DNA of 64,000 nt from Phialophora verrucosa (GCA_002099365.1 MSED01000005.1:2170001-2234000), one strand, 5' to 3'. Positions 1 through 11,596 are shown, counted from the stretch's first letter. The notes: a model not told the origin generated them from the sequence alone. Numbers and translations are program-made.

Positions 1-1880
1 TCCATGGCTGCGCTGGCAGAGAAGAGGAGTTCTGGATCGGGATCCCATGAGGATCCCCCTGCCGATCTACCTCCATAATTTAAACATACTGGTCGGTTTG
101 GATCGCGAAGATAATTCAATGCAGGAGGCATCTTAGGTCTTGTTGGGGGATTTGCGGCGGCAACTGCGAAAAAGGTCGACACTGTCGTTATTGGAATGAC
201 CTTCTTGGGCGTGGCCGCAGCTAGCCAAGGAGTTGCCGCCGCCGCCATGGCAGAGATCTTCCCGTTGAAATACAGAGGTTACGTCCAAGGTGAGATATTC
301 CCAACACTCATTCCTGCCAATCCCAGCCTGACTATTCAACGTTATGGCCAGCATTGAAGCCCTACCTTTCGCCTTTAACGCCCTTGGGACATATCTGGGA
401 TATTCCCTGGTCAAGAATGCTTCGTGGCGATGGGTTTTTTACATGAACGTCATCGTGGTGGCGAGTTACACTGTCCTGCTAGGGGCTTTCTATCATCCGG
501 TGAGACCAAAGATAGCCAGAAGTTTTCCCCCTAGTGTCTATCCCTAACGTCCGTACAGCCTGTGCCGCAGAAAGAATTCTCACGCTTCACCATCCTCAAG
601 ACGATTGACTTCATAGGTTGTGGTCTTTTCATACTCGGTCTGGGTGGAGTGCTTCTGGGAGTAACCTGGGCGGCGGGGACGTATCCCTGGAAATCTGCTC
701 CTGTGTTAGTCCCACTTCTCACCGGAGTGCTCATCTTCGTCGTGTTCCTACTTTGGGGTAAGAGAGAGCGATGGCCCATATCGTTCCAATCGTTGACTGT
801 GTCCACAGAGCTTTATGGGGCCTCAAATCCACTCCTCCCCAGACGAATGTTTACTAAGGCCACTGGGTAGGTGAATTACCGCGCGAGAAAATTACCTCTC
901 CAGGCTAACACAAACTTTGTCAGGCTAACATCACTCTGTATTGTCGTTTCGATCACGGCCTTCCCATTGATCGTGTCATTAAGTGGTTGGCCGACCGAGA
1001 CTGCAGCCCTTTTTACCACTGACCCAATACAAATCGGCCGCTACGGAATACCTCAAGGCATAGGCCTGGAATTTGGGTCTATCTTCTGTGGCGTGCTCAT
1101 CAGGTACATTGGGCCAACCAACATACAACTTACTGTCGCAGCGACTCTTTCGGCTCTGTTTGTTGGCTTGATGGCAATCTTGACGCCGGATAACATTGCA
1201 CCAGGACTAGCGTTTACCTGCCTTTTCTGTTTCTTCATCAACTATACCCAAATCTGTGCCATGGTGATGGCTCAGCTGAAGGTAGAGTATCGTGACCTCG
1301 CAAAGGCCACAGGCATACTGGCTATAATGCGCAACGTCGGCGCTTCTATTGGGAGTAGGTACCGCGCCTCCCGGCACATACCCCGTACTGACTGGAGGTC
1401 CTTGTCGCAATTTTCTACTCAGTCCTAACCACACGAGTTGACACTCTACTCCCTTCCAAAGTCAGTAGCGCAGCCGTGGAGGCTGGTCTTGCTCCATCAT
1501 CGGTGCCAGCCCTCTGTACAGCACTGCTCACCTCCAATCAAACACAATTGGAACAAATACCTGGACTTACTCCGCATATACTCGAGGTTGCCCTTGGAGC
1601 AGAGAAGCTGGCTTATGCCGCCGCTTTCCGGTGAGTCGTCCACTCCCCGTTCGTGGCGATCTATTTTAAATATGAATGAGGCAACTAATGAGGGTGTAGA
1701 GCGGTATACTATATTGCCTGTGGTATTGGAGTCATTGGTGCTATCGCCGCCATCTTCAGCAAGGATGCCAGGCCACAAATGACCAATAAGCTTCAGGTCG
1801 ACCTTCATGAAAGGGATCATGCTCACTTTTTCAAGCCTACAACAGTTGACGTGCATCATGAGGGCAGTCATCCAAAATAG
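1..1880 (+). CDS. TRI12-like MFS efflux transporter (5' end unresolved)
   Basis: This is a major facilitator of the fungal siderophore/trichothecene (TRI12) family, a plasma-membrane exporter. Recognisable exons are about 124-289 (hydrophobic, ending in the family motif EIFPLKYRGYVQ), 344-498 (ASWRWVFYMNVI), 559-866, about 924-1354 (through MRNVGASIG) and the C-terminal part to the TAG at 1878-1880. Several transmembrane stretches and the loop AAVEAGLAPSSVPAL are visible. Bases 1-120 are not clearly coding, so the N-terminus may lie outside the window. Two junctions are troublesome. I could not make the phases agree across the intron starting at 290 or the one starting near 1354. The gene may be slightly decayed or my junctions may be wrong. 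It could support the enzymes that follow. Confidence 0.72.
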
Positions 1881-2710
1881 AGAACTGCTGAGACATGTCA
1901 TCCCTCAACAGCGTCACTCTGTCATGGAACCCTACGGATGCTAAATGGAGGCGTCCGTCGAAAGTGAAGGATGCATGTAATGGTAGGGTGTTTGCTAGTT
2001 TTTGACCCAGTTGCATTCTGGCAGGCATGGATGAAACTGCTCTCTATACCACTTGTATTTAATTAGAGGGTTGAGGGAACTCCAAGTGCGACTTGTGAGA
2101 CTTGATATGGCCCTCAAGGTTGACTATAGCGACCAGTAAGGGTCTTCCCCGCTAGCTTTGCTGGCAAATGGCACGCTCCTCCCAGTCCCGAATAACATGT
2201 CAGAGCCACTCTGGCTCCAGTAAGTTTGTCTTCTCAGTTCAGCAGTTTGCATGGGCATTGCGGCCGTCATGAAAAAAAGGGTCAAGCTCGAGGCCTATAT
2301 CAAGAGCTAAGGGGGAAGCCATGCCCCTAGTGAAACCCACAAGCTGGATTACTCCCAGTATCCAGCTATGGTGCTAGATGACTGGTAACGCCAGGTCTAC
2401 ATTACTCATGGCGCGTGCCGCTCTTGGGATACGGTGTCATGTTCGGGCTTGTTGGAGCTCAGAATCAAGCTTTGTTCATAGGGTCTATTCGTCTGTCTCT
2501 CTACATGGCCTTCAGCTTTGATTCATGCCCATCCTCCATTGGAGGCCTCCTCTCAGGTAGTCCGAGGGCGGGTGAGCGTCTCGGGTGTGTACCTGACACG
2601 ACTCGTGATAGTTATGGTCAAAGTCATAACCCAACAAGGTCTTCGTCAGAGCAAGAGGAGATCTCCCTGTCGTTGTGAGCACCTTCTGTAGCTTTATATA
2701 CTGCAATTTC
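1881..2710. other. Intergenic, no gene seen
   Basis: About 830 bases lie between the transporter stop and the 3' end of the convergent PEP-mutase-like gene. Open frames are short and resemble nothing I know. Confidence 0.5.
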
Positions 2711-3730
2711 CTATACTGCATGATACAATTCTCCCCCAGCTGCAGTGTCAATGGTTACGGCGTCATTCAGACCGACAATTGTAAAGAGCTTTTTCGGCGT
2801 AAACTCGTCGTTTGTTCCAGTACGGCCCGTCTGCTTGATAAGTTGGAAAGCATCCCTGATGGCATAATACGCAGGAGCAATGGCAGCGAATGGGAAAATG
2901 ATGATACGGAATCCAAGCTCAGCAGCCTCGGCTGGAGTCCAAGAGGGAGTGGCACCGTTCTCCACCATGTTCAGCAACACTGGCGTTGGCGACAAAAGCC
3001 TACATGTCTCTTGGGCTTCCGCTTTAGAAGTGACCCCCTCCAAGAATGCAACATCTGCGCCCGCGGCAATTGCAGCCTTTAATCTGCGAATGGCTTCATC
3101 GAAACCGTCCGTCTGTAATGCGTCCGTTCGAGCGATAACGACGATATCAGATCCCAGCCGGTCGCGTGCTTGAGTCGCAGCAGTTATTCGTTGGACGAAC
3201 GTGTCGAGGCGGACGACCTCCTTTCCTCCGAGATGACCACAGCGCTTAGTCTGAATTTGGTCCTCAATATGTAATGCCGCTATGCCGCTGCGATGGTATT
3301 GTTCCACAGTTCGGGAAACCATGTTGGGCCCTCCGTATCCTGTGTCGGCATCTGCAATGAGCGGGACCGCTGGGCTAAGGTTGGCAATCATTTCAGCGTG
3401 TGTCCTCATATCATTGAGCGAGGCAAGCCCAAGATCTGGCTGGCCTAGTCTCGAGGCGCAAGTGCCTGCTCCAGTCTGGTTTCGGGTTAGTATGTTCATG
3501 ACAAGTGCTGTCACAATCGGACAAACCATGTAAAGGCAGTCGAATCCAACTTCTAAAGCGATTCTCGCGCTGAATCCGTCATATACCCCAGGCGCGATAA
3601 CAATACCAGGATTGGAAAGAAGTTGTCGCAGACGTTTCCCAGGCGTTGAAGCCCGCTCGCTGGACTGATTGGCCAAGGCAGGCATTTCGTTGATTCGATT
3701 GCTGGGGTTTCGGAGGCAAGATTGGACCAA
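2711..3730 (-). CDS. Isocitrate lyase/PEP mutase superfamily enzyme
   Basis: This enzyme of the ICL/PEPM superfamily has a TIM barrel acting on C-C or P-C bonds of 2-oxo or 2-hydroxy acids. The metal-binding segment DADTGYGG, the HIEDQ segment and the mobile catalytic loop TKRCGH are all present. The KRCGH loop is typical of lyases such as methylisocitrate lyase, whereas PEP mutases proper use a different loop. The substrate cannot be told from sequence. A 51-nt intron (3476-3526; GTTTGT donor, CTAAC branch, CAG acceptor) has no stop and keeps frame, so naive translation inserts 17 residues between LYM and TGAGT. The spliced protein is about 322 residues. Translation may start at the first Met (3730) or at MPALANQ (3685). 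Confidence 0.86.
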   Translation of the reverse strand: MVQSCLRNPSNRINEMPALANQSSERASTPGKRLRQLLSNPGIVIAPGVYDGFSARIALEVGFDCLYMVCPIVTALVMNILTRNQTGAGTCASRLGQPDLGLASLNDMRTHAEMIANLSPAVPLIADADTGYGGPNMVSRTVEQYHRSGIAALHIEDQIQTKRCGHLGGKEVVRLDTFVQRITAATQARDRLGSDIVVIARTDALQTDGFDEAIRRLKAAIAAGADVAFLEGVTSKAEAQETCRLLSPTPVLLNMVENGATPSWTPAEAAELGFRIIIFPFAAIAPAYYAIRDAFQLIKQTGRTGTNDEFTPKKLFTIVGLNDAVTIDTAAGGELYHAV

Positions 3731-3768
3731 CTGTGGAGGGAGGTTTCCTGTTTTTCAAAGCCATTGTT

Positions 3769-3966
3769 TCATGCTTTCAGTCTAATTATATTGCGCTGCA
3801 GAATAGCATAAGCTGCACAGTATTCCGAGAACGGAACAAGTTTCCCGGTATTTGTGGGCACTGTCCGACCATCACAGCGGGCAACCGCGGTATCTCTATC
3901 GTAGACGGGAGTCTGGAATTGATCCTGAGAACGCCATAAGTCAAAGTTAGTGCTGTTCGGGAGCAA
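3769..3966 (-). other. Orphan open frame, possible 3' exon
   Basis: This open frame ends in VPFSEYCAAYAILQRNIIRLKA and has coding-like composition, but I recognise no family. It lies downstream of the truncated FAD monooxygenase on the same strand. It could be that gene's residual last exon, or chance. Confidence 0.22.
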
Positions 3967-4239
3967 CTAGTCGAGATACAGTAGGCCCAATGCTTATACA
4001 CTGGTCCGCTTGACTTCGGGGCTTCGGGATACCTATGAGAGGGGTCTCCGAGTCTTACGTGGTGGGGATCTCGTGTGGTAGTAGGTACGGCGGTATAAGT
4101 TGTCTAGCTAAAACTACTATGGAGTGTGGCCACTATTTAATAGAACATCACAGTAGGTGTTAGTACCCTAGCCTCGGAAGAAAACCCACGGGCTCTCTAT
4201 GGGCGCACTCATGCTAGAATAACTTACACCTTCAAATCC

Positions 4240-4539
4240 TCACTTGACTCTGTCCTGTGTACCTTGTCTCCGGGCGGACTTTCGTACCTTGCGCCACGCT
4301 GTGATCTCCGGCGTCTGGCTATAGGACCTGATGTCGTCCATCAAGCCTGCGCGGCGGAGCACATTAACAGCAGGAGGCGCATAGTACGCCGCTCTTGGTG
4401 AGACGTCCAGAGCTTCATCTGCCTCTAGTACATGGGCTTTGATCCCGGCCATCTTGGCAAGCATGATGGCCAGCAAGAGACCGGATGGGCCTGCACCTAC
4501 CACGATAGCCCATGGAGCGGCGGCCTTTGACGATGTCAT
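4240..4539 (-). pseudogene. FAD-dependent monooxygenase, N-terminal fragment
   Basis: The fragment starts with a Rossmann dinucleotide-binding motif, VVGAGPSGLLLA, followed by an acidic strand end (LEADE) and the PAVNVLRRAGLMDDIRS segment. This is the N-terminus of PHBH-type aromatic hydroxylases. Coding similarity stops after ITAWRK, exactly at a possible splice donor (GTACGA). No downstream sequence resembles the remaining roughly 400 residues, including the GD motif. The likely start is the Met before TSSKAAA (4539). I read it as a truncated remnant, although a distant rearranged exon cannot be excluded. Confidence 0.66.
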
Positions 4540-4557
4540 GGTGTGTGAGTGAATCAT

Positions 4558-5203
4558 AAGTAGAGGCAGAGGAGGGTGTTATGTGGTGCTATGCGCTCAA
4601 GTGCGAGTAGATATTCAATATTTCATTTGCGCATGAAACATGAGCAGGTCTGACTCTCTTGTAGATCGTGGTTCCAATGTGACTGCCTAAAATACTGCAT
4701 AATGTGACACCACAGTCACTACTCCGCGGATGGACACAGTGACATGGACTGGACACCGTTCTATGGTTCCATATGTTCCGTGAGCCGACCTGGAGACGAT
4801 GTGCAGACTCGAATTGACCCTAAGGAGGGAGCTCGGGATTTGGAGCTGCAATCAAAACCCTATCCGGGGTCAAGACCCGAGATGATAGATGACTGGCTGC
4901 AAAAACTGAAGATCTTGGCCCGAAATCCATTATCCTACTGGGCTAAGGCCAGAATCGGGATTCGGTTTGACTTGATGTAGAAACCGGAGATCCGAATCAT
5001 ATGTTTGTGGGGCTCGGGGCTGGGTTTGTTGGAACGCGCAGCTTACAACCACCGCTCTCAACTTGGCGTCGAGAATTTGATGGGATCAAACATTCCGTGG
5101 GATGAGGTAGTATAATTACACTACTGCGGAAATAGGCAGCGTCCGAACACCCAGGAATCATCTCGACTTACGCGAATTCAAAACGTGAAATTCTCACTGA
5201 ATC
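4558..5203. other. Intergenic, no gene seen
   Basis: This is the upstream region shared by the FAD monooxygenase stump (minus) and the dienelactone hydrolase (plus). I found no further coding sequence. Confidence 0.5.
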
Positions 5204-6318
5204 ATGGCATCGTATCCACCTGGACCGTGCTGTGTAAGAGGCTTCAAACACGAAGGAACGCCGACAGGGAAGATTGACAGGATCAATGGATCCAGTATGT
5301 CCCGCTCTCCTCGTCGCAGGCACCGTAGGACAATTTCATTCGGAGTTCTTCTCGACGTACTCAACTATGGCCCTATTTCGACTGACCTGGCTATCGTCTC
5401 TTTCCAGTTGAAACTTATCTTGCCTTCCCGGAAGGGGGGTCCACCGAAAAAGCCATCCTCATCGTTACAGATGTAATTAGCCATCGGAGTGTTAACGCGC
5501 AACTCATGGCTGATCAGTTTGCTGCCAATGGCTATTTCGTGGCAATGCCCGACCTATTCGTAAGTGAGAACCTGTATTTCCGCCAGATAGTGTTCCAAGC
5601 ATGTGGTCAGTTGGGTAAGCATGAGAACGCTGAGAGCATGTCAATAGCTTGACGTCCAATGCATCGTCGATATTGACATGGTTCTGCAAACCTAGCTCAT
5701 CACAAAAGGTATCGGAAAGGTTTTGCGCTGACACTGTCTCCGACAGAAAGGAGATGTCGTGCCCGCTGAAGGACCTCCCCCAGGGTTCGACCTGCACACG
5801 TATTTAGCAAAACACAACACCAAGGTTGTCGACCCCGTAATTGAAGCGGCACTGTACGAAATGAAGACCAAATATGGTTGCAAGAGAATCGGTGGCATTG
5901 GATATTGTTATGGGGCCAAATACGTCGTCCGGTATTTAAGGCCGGGTCAGATTGACGTTGGGTATTCGGCGCACTCCAGCTTTGTGGAGGAGGACGAACT
6001 TCTAGCGATCCAAGGGCCATTTTCTATCTCCGCTGCAGGTAAGACGACGACCGTTGTCAGCTTCCTCGCTCCCGGTCGTCTTATCACAAGTCCTGACTTT
6101 TACTTAACCTTGCAGAGACGGATGCGATTTTCCCTACCGAGAAGCGGCGTAGGACCGAGGATCTCTTGCCGAAGACCAAGCAACCTTGGCAAATTTATGT
6201 ATTTTCGGGGGTTGAGCACGGTTTCGCCGTGCGTGGCGATTTGAGCGATAGGCAAGTAAGGTTCGCCAAAGAGCAAGCAGAGGTTCAGGCGGTAGAGTGG
6301 TTCAACTACTGGTTATAA
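5204..6318 (+). CDS. Dienelactone hydrolase family protein
   Basis: This alpha/beta hydrolase of the dienelactone hydrolase family is a probable cytosolic enzyme opening lactone or enol-ester rings in aromatic catabolism or a related pathway. The exons are 5204-5294, 5408-5559, 5747-6038 and 6116-6318. All junctions are GT-AG and keep frame. The N-terminus MASYPPGPCCVRGFKHEGTP is typical of the fungal family. The catalytic triad is complete: Cys in GYCYGAKYV, Asp in ETDAIFP and His in VEHGFAVRGD. The length of about 245 residues is normal. Its neighbours (transporter, ICL/PEPM enzyme, monooxygenase stump) suggest a small catabolic or metabolite group, which is inference. Confidence 0.93.
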
Positions 6319-6973
6319 GAAGAAAGCAGATATCGTTGCAAGCCTTTCTGCAAATTTAGCGCGGCGATAGGATAGCTAAAGGTTCATTCCTGAATAGCTG
6401 TACTTGGCCATCTTCAACACCCTTGCAGCGGAGAGCCGTGAGAAAAGCGGCTCAGTAATCCCTCCACAACATCTGATTGAACCGGATACAAGTTATTCCT
6501 CTTACTCCAACTAGGATACGCGTGCACTTCATCTCTTGATGGTCCGAGTGTGCCGGTGTTTGTCCGGTACGACGCACCGCCCTAGTCGCTGCTCCTAAAG
6601 GGAAAGCTAATGGGGGTGGAATCGCCTCCAATGACGACCTGGGATTGACGATCCATGCTTTACTCAGACTGTCGGCCTTGCGACCCCTGGCCTGGGCGGG
6701 ATAGGTACGATTATCGCAACGTACGATTGCATCTGTGCCCGATAATAACCGCCGACCGCTCGTTCGGGTGGATTTGTTCACCAGTAAGGTCCATACCCAG
6801 CTTCCAGCTTGGAGTCGCTGCGGCCTCGAGCTTCCATTCAGGGAGGGAACTTTGGATAGTGGCGAGGCAGTGCGAACGCTCCTCTTGACACTAGGACGGT
6901 CACAGCTCCCCTACGGATGCAGGGGTCTTGACCGGTTTAGGACACGACGATAACACAAAAGAAAGCAGCCGCA
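6319..6973. other. Non-coding or decayed leader of the ankyrin pseudogene
   Basis: No intact gene is present. Around 6850-6900 a short stretch reading SGEAVRTLLLTLG looks like a worn ankyrin unit, so the pseudogene downstream may once have begun earlier. Confidence 0.4.
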
Positions 6974-8622
6974 GTGGGGCGCAGTGGAAATCAGGATCTG
7001 ATCAACACCTTTTCTGCATCTGGGGTTCAGCTTGCAAATGCATCGGGTTTAACTGCGGCGATTGAAGCTGCTGCTGGAAGGCGAGACGTCGCAGTGCTTC
7101 GCTTACTTCTCGGCGACAATTCAACCTTCCAGGCTATCGCAGTACATTGTCTTGGGACGTCTCTACGCTGCGCGATAGCTCAGAGTCGGAACAATGTCAT
7201 CGAAATGCTTCTTGCGGCCGGTGCAGATGTTAACGCCAAGGGTGATGATACAAGCGTCACTCCTCTGTTGGAATCAATACGTCGAGGAGCTATTGATCTG
7301 TCACAACGGCTGTTGGCAGCTGGGGCAGGAGTAAACATGACAGCTTTTGAAAGTCGCGAATACTTCTGGTCTGGACGTTATGTTGCTTCCGTGCTACCAG
7401 CAGCAGTGTTATTGGCGTACCATCCCCTAACCCAAGAGACAGTCGATGCCGGAGCTGATGTTGATGCGCCAGAACCACGCAAAGAGAAGCCAGCACTTAC
7501 TGTGGCGGTTGAGAAGCGTGATCTGACGAGCGTTCAAATCTTAATTGATGCAGGCGCCGATGTAAACACTCCGATCGGTCGTCAACTCGGACAAACGGCT
7601 CTTGCGGCTGCTGTTGGCAACAAAGATGTCGGCACCGTTCACTATCTCCTGAGGTTAGGCGCGGATCCTGATGAATGGTCCTTGAATGCCGCTGTCTCGG
7701 GGGGTCCAGCTCTTATGCGACCGCTTCTGACAGCCAAGTTCCAGCGATTCCAGTACTACTCGTGTGGGTTTGGTTGTCGGGCACTGCAGAATGCTATCGA
7801 ATTGGCGCACGCTGCCATGGTTGAATTACTATTATCAAACGGTATAAATCCAGGCACCATCGTCAGACCTCAGCGCGGACAAAAGCTCTATTCTCATAAG
7901 GACAACGAATCTGCATTTGGAACTGCAATCAGGTTTGACAAGAGCTTGGATCTATGGATGGTTCGCAAGCTCTTGAATGGGGGCGTGGATCCCAATAGAA
8001 GAGTAAGCGATGAACCCAACGGTACCGCTCTGCTGCAGGCCATTCAGCGGAAGAGTTTCAATTGGCCGAAATGCTAGTAACCGCAGGAGCCAACGTGAAT
8101 ACGAAGGCAGTTGTGAGCCTCTCACGAACACCTTTGCAGCTGGCTGCCGAGCAGAATTGTTTGGACATGGTTGAATTTCTACTGCAGAAAGGCGCAGATG
8201 TGAATTCACCCCCTTGCGATCAGTCCGGAGCAACCGCACTTCAACTGGCAGCTCGCAAGGGGTATCTTGGCATTGCCTGTCTGCTGCTCAACAAGGGAGC
8301 CGAGATCGACGCTTTACCCGCAAAGGTAAATGGAAAAACAGCCCTTGAAGGGGCGTCTGAGCATGGTCGGATCAGTATGGTGCAACTTCTTCTGAATGCG
8401 GGAGCGCAGGTTGTAGGCCCAGGAAGCTAACAATACGAGCGGGCTCGGCAACTTGCGTCATCCAACGGCCATATAGCTGTTCGACACCTTCTGGAAGCCC
8501 ACCATGTTCAACAGCTGAATGCGCAAGCGCCCTGGGACTTGTTTGCGACGGATGTCGGGAATTCTGAGGCTTTGCGATTTGGAGATGAGATGTATGTAGA
8601 TTCAGCAATGCTACAACTGTAG
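6974..8622 (+). pseudogene. Ankyrin-repeat protein, frameshifted with premature stop
   Basis: Many ankyrin units are readable, for example VIEMLLAAGADVNAKGDD, SVQILIDAGADVNTPIG and MVEFLLQKGADVNSPP. The first frame runs to a stop at 8075-8077. The ankyrin sequence continues in another frame from about 8062 (LAEMLVTAGANVN), which indicates an indel near 8050. A second in-frame TAA at 8428-8430 is followed by clear continuation (ARQLASSNGHIAVRHLLEAH) to a final TAG at 8620-8622. Two independent lesions make a pseudogene more likely than an intron, since no splice pair fits. Ankyrin proteins of this type are numerous and fast-evolving in filamentous fungi. Confidence 0.8.
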
Positions 8623-8819
8623 ATAGGTCACATTTGAGGGAAGGATTCTCCTGGGTCAAGAACTGGGTTCAACAGATCTTGTTGAGAATAACGTTCCACT
8701 TCATGTCAACGAGGGGTGGAGATACTCGAGTGATGCCACGCAACTGACGATCAGCCCGCCCGAGAGAAAGCAGGAAATTGCGTCCTCACCGGATTTTGGT
8801 GCATGCAAGGCTGGCAGAA

Positions 8820-9196
8820 CCAAAATCTGGAGGTGGCGTAGCTTCGGATCTGGAACGTATGCGATCCAAAATCTGGCATGTGGACCAGAAGCCAAAATCT
8901 GAGGTGCTGACGCAGTGGGGGTTCGATGGCCTGAACAGCTAATGCCCATCAAAGATTCTGGGATCCTCGCTCCTTTCGTCTCCTTCGCCGGTACCAACAT
9001 CTTGCCAGCCAGCGCACAAACAGACCCGCCCTAGCCATCTGCCAGGGACGTGAGAAGCGCCGACGAACCGGGAGCTCCCAGATTTGGGGAGCGAGGCTCA
9101 GAAATGGGCCAAGAGCGTGCAATGGGCGCCGGATCTCGCTTTGGGGCTGGCGGGCGGAGTGGAAAGGTCGTGCCAGTACGGATTGCCAAAATCTGG
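8820..9196. repeat. Dispersed CCAAAATCTGG motif
   Basis: CCAAAATCTGG occurs at 8820-8830, 8866-8876 and 9186-9196. CCAAAATCTG occurs at 8892-8901. A one-mismatch inverted copy (CCGGATTTTGG) lies at about 8789-8799. The stretch 8623-9338 has no gene, so the motif is not explained by coding. Confidence 0.55.
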
Positions 9197-9338
9197 ATCA
9201 TCTGCCTTCATGACTATATCAACTTGGACCTTCGAGCAACACGTCCTCCTCGATCAGCGTTCGAAAAGTCTTCAGCCACCACCAAATCTCTCACGCCAAA
9301 CACTCTTCATGATTGAACGACACAACCAAAGAGCAACA

Positions 9339-9467
9339 ATGTCCCGAATCTCAGTCGAGGCTATCGTAGCCATTGTGGGGGTCATCGTCACCATACCGCC
9401 GTCGATCATCATCTTGTGGAGGCTGATCAGGAGGAACGAGGGGCTTGCAAGGGTCGCTGACGCATAG
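9339..9467 (+). CDS. Small hydrophobic ORF, possible N-terminus of a decayed gene
   Basis: The ORF encodes about 42 residues. A strongly hydrophobic segment (AIVAIVGVIVTIPPSIIILW) is followed by basic LIRR, as in a single-pass membrane anchor. It stops at TAG 9465-9467, next to a possible donor (GTATGT). The ankyrin fragment 200 bases further on may have been the rest of the gene, but no splice keeps the frame. Confidence 0.35.
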   Translation: MSRISVEAIVAIVGVIVTIPPSIIILWRLIRRNEGLARVADA

Positions 9468-9514
9468 TATGTGAGTAACCATTCTTCAAGAGCCAGCCAT
9501 GAGTTGACATTGTC

Positions 9515-9844
9515 ATGATACTCAGACGTCGGAATGACCGTTTCACCATCCTGTCCGGTCGAACCATGCTTGGTCACCAACGCATCACGGTTCCACACCG
9601 TCAACATCGTCACGCCCCAGCAGGATTGGTGTTGGTGTTCCTATCTGGGGGCACAGATAGACAGATGGTCCTTCCAACGCCACTGTCATATGCCGCAGAG
9701 AACGGCCACGAGGCAGTAGTACGGCTCCTGCTCGAGAAGGGCGCCGAGCTCGAGTCGAAGGGCATTTCTGGCCGGACGCTGCTGTCATGGGCCGCAGAGT
9801 ACAGGCGAGAGGCGGTTGTGAAGCTACTCTCTTCCATTGTCTAG
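9515..9844 (+). pseudogene. Ankyrin-repeat fragment
   Basis: From about 9670 the frame encodes two ankyrin units (TPLSYAAENGHEAVVRLLLE and TLLSWAAEYRREAVVKLL) and then stops. The preceding residues are not ankyrin. The fragment is too short for a functional repeat domain and is read as a remnant. Confidence 0.55.
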
Positions 9845-10239
9845 ACTATTCCTGATGTGGCCCGAAACGCGATGGACTTTCTATTCCCATAATGCTCTTG
9901 GAGTTCCCTGCCCTGGGTGAACAGCAGAAGACTGAGTTCTACAAGGGGTTTACGATTTAGTCTAGTCTAGATGACGCCAACCTAGACACCGTACCTTAGC
10001 GACGGATACGGAATTGGGGATGCACAAGAGTAGTGAAAAGTCCGTCCGCATTCGGTATACGTTGTCCAGGACGAAAACAAGGAGGCTGAAAGTCAAAATC
10101 AGAGCCATCAGCTCTTTATCTGCTTATGATTAACAGGTGAAGAAACTTCTTGACGCCCGAAAATAAAAAGGCCTTGTCGCTTACTTCTTCCTTCAGCCTA
10201 TTGCGCGGCTTCTCCGGTTAGAGATCTCTCAACACGCAA
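9845..10239. other. Intergenic, no gene seen
   Basis: About 400 bases lie between ankyrin remnants of opposite strand. I see nothing identifiable. Confidence 0.4.
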
Positions 10240-10842
10240 AATGACATTGGCCTTCATGCGACGTTGAAGGCATAGTCCAGTGGCTTCCAGCCTCGGTTGT
10301 AGATTTCATCGATTCTGACGCCGGTGTCAATAGGGTCTCGCCTGTCTTAGCTTTGCGTATCAGGATGCAGGCTCAGACGACATGGAGTGGTGTTTTCTTA
10401 CTATAGTTGTTCCCTAGCATGGATATCAGCCCCATGTAGCAAGAGTTCCGCTGATGCTTGATGGGCTTGTTCAGCCGCACAATGCAACTTTGCCATCCCC
10501 GTTGGCGATATCATGTGCGGAGATCAACATGTGCTTGAATGAGTGCTTCGATGGTGTCGCGAGCTGCCTTTCCGTTACCGGAGGGTGGCTGTGTGTAAGG
10601 CAGTACAGTCATTGTCACCAAAGTCCTCGGTAATTGCGCCATGTGCGAACACAAGATTGCAGGTTGTCCAAATCTAGACCTGCGATATGGAGGGCTGTCC
10701 GACCTTGTCCATCCACACTATTTCTCTCTCGATCCCATGTTTTGCGGATGGTTTCCGTTCCCGTTATTGCGCAGATTCCGTTATATTTCGTGAAACAGAT
10801 CAATGATTGGTCGTCCAAGGTCCAATTCAACACAACTGCCAC
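10240..10842 (-). pseudogene. Ankyrin-repeat remnant, multiply frameshifted
   Basis: Ankyrin pieces on the minus strand lie in changing frames: GQGRTALHIAGLDLDN (about 10660-10715), TIEALIQAHVDLRT (about 10515-10560) and AAEQAHQASAELLLHGADIH (about 10405-10490), then KTPLHVV. No frame stays open through them. It is the third ankyrin relic in 4 kb, and the only one on this strand. Confidence 0.55.
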
Positions 10843-11075
10843 AGCATTGGATCACCTGAGGGCACCCTTGTTTGATGTCGGTTAGAGAGAAGGATGGTCG
10901 AGCAAAATTGAACCGAAGGACTATGTTCACCGCCAATGTCTATGGCCATCGGCAGGCGCTGAGTACCGGGCTGCATGTGGTCTCGGGACAGTGCCATTAT
11001 CCCCTTCTTCATCGCATTAGATCTCAAAATATGCCTTCTCTTGAGGAGTTGGTGTGCATCAAAAGGTGGTATCAT

Positions 11076-11560
11076 GAAAGCCGGCAGCGTTTTTGAAGTT
11101 TGCTATAATCGGAACGGTGTCAACAATTTGGTCAAATGATGCACTTTGGACTTACTCATGATTCGATCATAGTAAAGATCCGAGCCTTTTCCGAACCAGA
11201 AGTTTGCTGTCTGTCGGTAGGCTCCTCCCTTCACCCACTTTTGCGCGGCTTTGGCCAGCGTCTGAAGAAGCAGCCTTAAGCTGAAACGAATGAGGGTGTA
11301 CAGCTGAGGAACTGGAGCCGAGGGCCCAAAGGGGACGCCTGAGTCCGAACTGGCTTCTGCGGGTTTGCACCAGGGCAGCGCTCCCTGTGGCTCGCGCAGT
11401 GACCCGAGCACTGCGCTCTCCCTTACTCTGCCGTGGCTGCCTCGACGCTCCCGTGCTCGACCGAGCGCCCCCAATGCTCCGTCACGTGCATGATTAAAGC
11501 GGCCTTTGCTCCCTTTCCCAAACGAAAACGGTAATGGACAGAGCACAGTTCGGGGTGTAT
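11076..11560. other. Intergenic, GC-rich, no gene seen
   Basis: Open frames here are composition-driven and match nothing known. Confidence 0.4.
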
Positions 11561-11578
11561 ATAATATATATATATTAT
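11561..11578. repeat. AT palindrome
   Basis: ATAATATATATATATTAT is an 18-bp perfect palindrome. It sits directly beyond the terminator of the tRNA-Trp gene. Confidence 0.7.
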
Positions 11579-11581
11579 GGG

Positions 11582-11590
11582 AAAAAAAAA
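11582..11590 (-). terminator. Pol III terminator of tRNA-Trp
   Basis: Nine consecutive T on the minus strand begin six bases after the 3' end of the tRNA. This is a standard RNA polymerase III stop. Confidence 0.85.
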
Positions 11591-11596
11591 CGTGAT

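Noticed and set aside
2415..2678. Open frame of 87 codons between the transporter and the PEP-mutase-like gene
   Set aside because: No similarity to anything recognised and no supporting exon structure.
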